Origin: Limnephilus marmoratus
Lineage: Eukaryota; Arthropoda; Insecta; Trichoptera; Limnephilidae
Direction: 5' to 3'
NCBI GenBank assembly: GCA_917880885.1
Contig: OU862920.1
Coordinates: 43,125,019-43,189,018, forward strand
DNA length: 64,000 nucleotides
Below are positions 63,501-64,000 of the stretch, in pieces. The notes beneath the pieces are model-generated. The model made no database searches and was not told the origin of the DNA. It saw only the letters and a program-made list of their open reading frames with translations. The translations under genes were made by a program, and so were the position numbers. Each line of letters begins with the position of its first letter. Position 1 is the stretch's first letter.

Positions 63501-64000
63501 ACCAAAAAGGAGGCAGAATCTTCTCCTACCGCATTTTTTGCGTTTATTTGATACTCCCCTCTGTCTTCTCGAAGGGCGTTTTCAATTCTCAATGTGGAAA
63601 ACTTGTCGGTATTGGATATGACAATTCTTTCAGTCGGCAGAAGAAGATTTCCATCGTGCCTCCACTCTACGAAGGGAGCCGGTTTACCAGCCACGGCCAC
63701 CTTTAGAAACATCGTCTCGTCGGTCTCGTACAGGAGCCCTTCCTCGTACTGGCGGGGAAGGCGGATCCTGGGGGCGGCCTTTAGCGTTAGGCGCGCTCTG
63801 CTCACGGCATGCCCCCCTCTGTTGGTGGCAGTGCACTTGATCTCTCCCTCGTCGCTCAGGGAGGTCTGGTGGAATATCAGCGTGCTACTGTTGCCTTCTG
63901 TCTGGATGGCCGTTCGCCGGCTACTGAATATCTCGTAACCGTCTTTGAACCATGAAATGGTCGGCGGAGGAGCTCCTTCGAAGAAAACTTTGAATTCTAC
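56072..64000 (-). CDS. Ig/FN3 muscle-type (titin/MyBP-C-like) protein gene, 3' two exons
   Basis: The gene enters the window at 64000 and ends at TGA 56072-56074. Exons are 64000-62851 and 57549-56072, and the intron 62850-57550 has a GT donor and a TTTGCAG acceptor. The first exon leaves one base (phase 1) and the second supplies two, giving ...SNS-E-KRKSFQ in frame. Domains in order: a partial Ig domain cut by the window edge, a full I-set Ig, one FN3, a charged low-complexity linker, then a 492-residue mostly disordered C-terminal region ending in a hydrophobic span. Ig-FN3 arrays like this belong to titin/twitchin/MyBP-C sarcomeric proteins, so a structural muscle role is inferred. I cannot assign the exact orthologue. 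It is convergent with the anion exchanger. Confidence 0.85.
58607..59521. mobile_element. Nonautonomous hAT (inner), nested in the outer hAT
   Basis: The ends are TAGTGACCGACCGAA and (reverse) TAGTGTCCGACCGAAAC, flanked by the 8-base duplication GTTATTTC (58599-58606, 59522-59529). GGTTTCGGTTTCG motifs repeat near both ends. It contains a non-LTR fragment at 59110-59307. Confidence 0.88.
59110..59307 (+). repeat. Non-LTR family X 3' end inside the inner hAT
   Basis: GAGAACGGGTCGTTTCTACG, AACAGCTCGGCTGTGGAA and AAAAAGACCCTCCATACAGC lead to CCCTGAGGGAAATTATTTTCCTCAGGG and a terminal A run. It matches 52800-52965 and the 3' ends at 33352 and 36140. Confidence 0.65.
60372..60995. repeat. Inverted repeats around GCTGGAAAGGAA
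   Basis: GCTGGAAAGGAAAAATGGCT occurs at about 60372. GCTGGAAAGGAAGAGTGGCT and its inverse AGCCATTTTTCCTTTCCAGC form a palindrome at about 60918-60987. Short direct repeats of GCGTAAGATCTGTATT and GATCTATGATCTA lie between (60719-60800). Confidence 0.5.
61960..62131. mobile_element. Small TIR element (172 bp)
   Basis: It starts GACAAATCAACAAAGTGG and ends with the reverse of GACAACTCAACTAAGTTG. CTCCTTTGAAAAGTTATTAA pairs imperfectly with TTAATGTCTTTTCAAAGGG. It is the uninterrupted relative of 22057-22462. Confidence 0.55.
62851..64000 (-). CDS. Ig/FN3 protein exon: partial Ig, complete Ig, FN3 and linker
   Basis: The frame is open from the window edge (64000) for 383 codons to a GTAAAT donor. 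Residues 1-70: the end of an Ig domain with ISWFKDGYEIF, STLIFHQTSLSDEGEIKCTA. Residues about 75-170: an I-set Ig with KVAVAGKPAPFVEWRHDG, STLRIENALREDRGEYQINA. Residues about 171-270: FN3 with SVSLAWVSPNDDGGCQVSNY, YRFRVKAESPYGMSEPS. The canonical Ig core Trp is present in both Ig domains, while the DxGxY motif holds Tyr in the second and the Cys-containing KCTA in the first. The linker 270-383 has a RRKRH basic motif. The exon continues beyond the window. Confidence 0.92.

Noticed and set aside
62952..63938. Plus-strand frames opposite the Ig/FN3 domain exon
   Set aside because: Antisense shadows; the minus strand has clear Ig and FN3 motifs.
1..64000. CRISPR arrays, bacterial operons or phage-type systems
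   Set aside because: No spaced direct repeats of CRISPR type; intron structure and transposon families are those of an insect nuclear genome.

Overview
The window is AT-rich insect (arthropod) nuclear DNA. Spliced genes have GT-AG introns of up to 12 kb, the two recognisable proteins are animal proteins, and most remaining sequence is transposon debris typical of insects: Helitrons ending in a GC hairpin plus CTAG, mariner, hAT, Harbinger-like MITEs, Penelope-like and jockey/CR1/RTE-like non-LTR elements. Lepidoptera or Hemiptera are my best guesses; the order cannot be fixed from the sequence alone.

There are two host genes, convergently transcribed. (1) An SLC4 anion exchanger of the AE (Cl-/HCO3-) clade lies on + between 12872 and 47212. 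Twelve coding exons are joined in consistent phase into 1,050 codons. The 5' end (in vertebrate AE2, roughly another 190 residues) is not located and may lie upstream of the window. A GC-rich open segment at 36264-36392 (43 codons, phase 0/0) looks like an optional cassette exon. (2) An Ig/FN3 muscle-type (titin/MyBP-C-like) protein gene lies on -, entering at 64000 and ending at 56072. Two exons are seen, split by a 5.3 kb intron; the last exon ends with a predicted membrane segment.

Layout: 1-12.8 kb, no gene found, MITEs and three non-LTR 3' fragments, plus a palindrome carrying two hammerhead-ribozyme motifs (12.1-12.3 kb). 12.9-13.1 kb, first visible AE exon. 13.2-25.3 kb (intron 1), Helitrons, one of them inserted in a gypsy RT, a Harbinger-like element, a Penelope-like fragment with inverted hammerhead-bearing ends, a third Helitron and a deleted mariner. 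25.3-34.1 kb, exons 2-4 separated by a 12-bp minisatellite, an almost open non-LTR RT, and a second RT remnant split by a hAT. 34-40 kb (intron 4), cassette exon candidate, foldback element with a tRNA-like core, RTE remnant split by another hAT. 40.3-47.2 kb, the compact exons 5-12 coding the distal cytoplasmic domain and the membrane domain; intron 10 holds a ruined C2H2 zinc-finger array split by a hAT MITE. 47-56 kb, intergenic with one non-LTR copy. 56-64 kb, Ig/FN3 gene whose intron contains a hAT nested within a hAT.

The anion exchanger would act in bicarbonate/chloride exchange and pH control at the plasma membrane; the Ig/FN3 protein is probably structural in muscle. Nothing links them functionally. 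The main unusual content is the ribozyme-bearing palindromes, the possible cassette exon, the tRNA-cored foldback and the well dated nested insertions. All family calls are by reading and motif recognition; no database search was possible.
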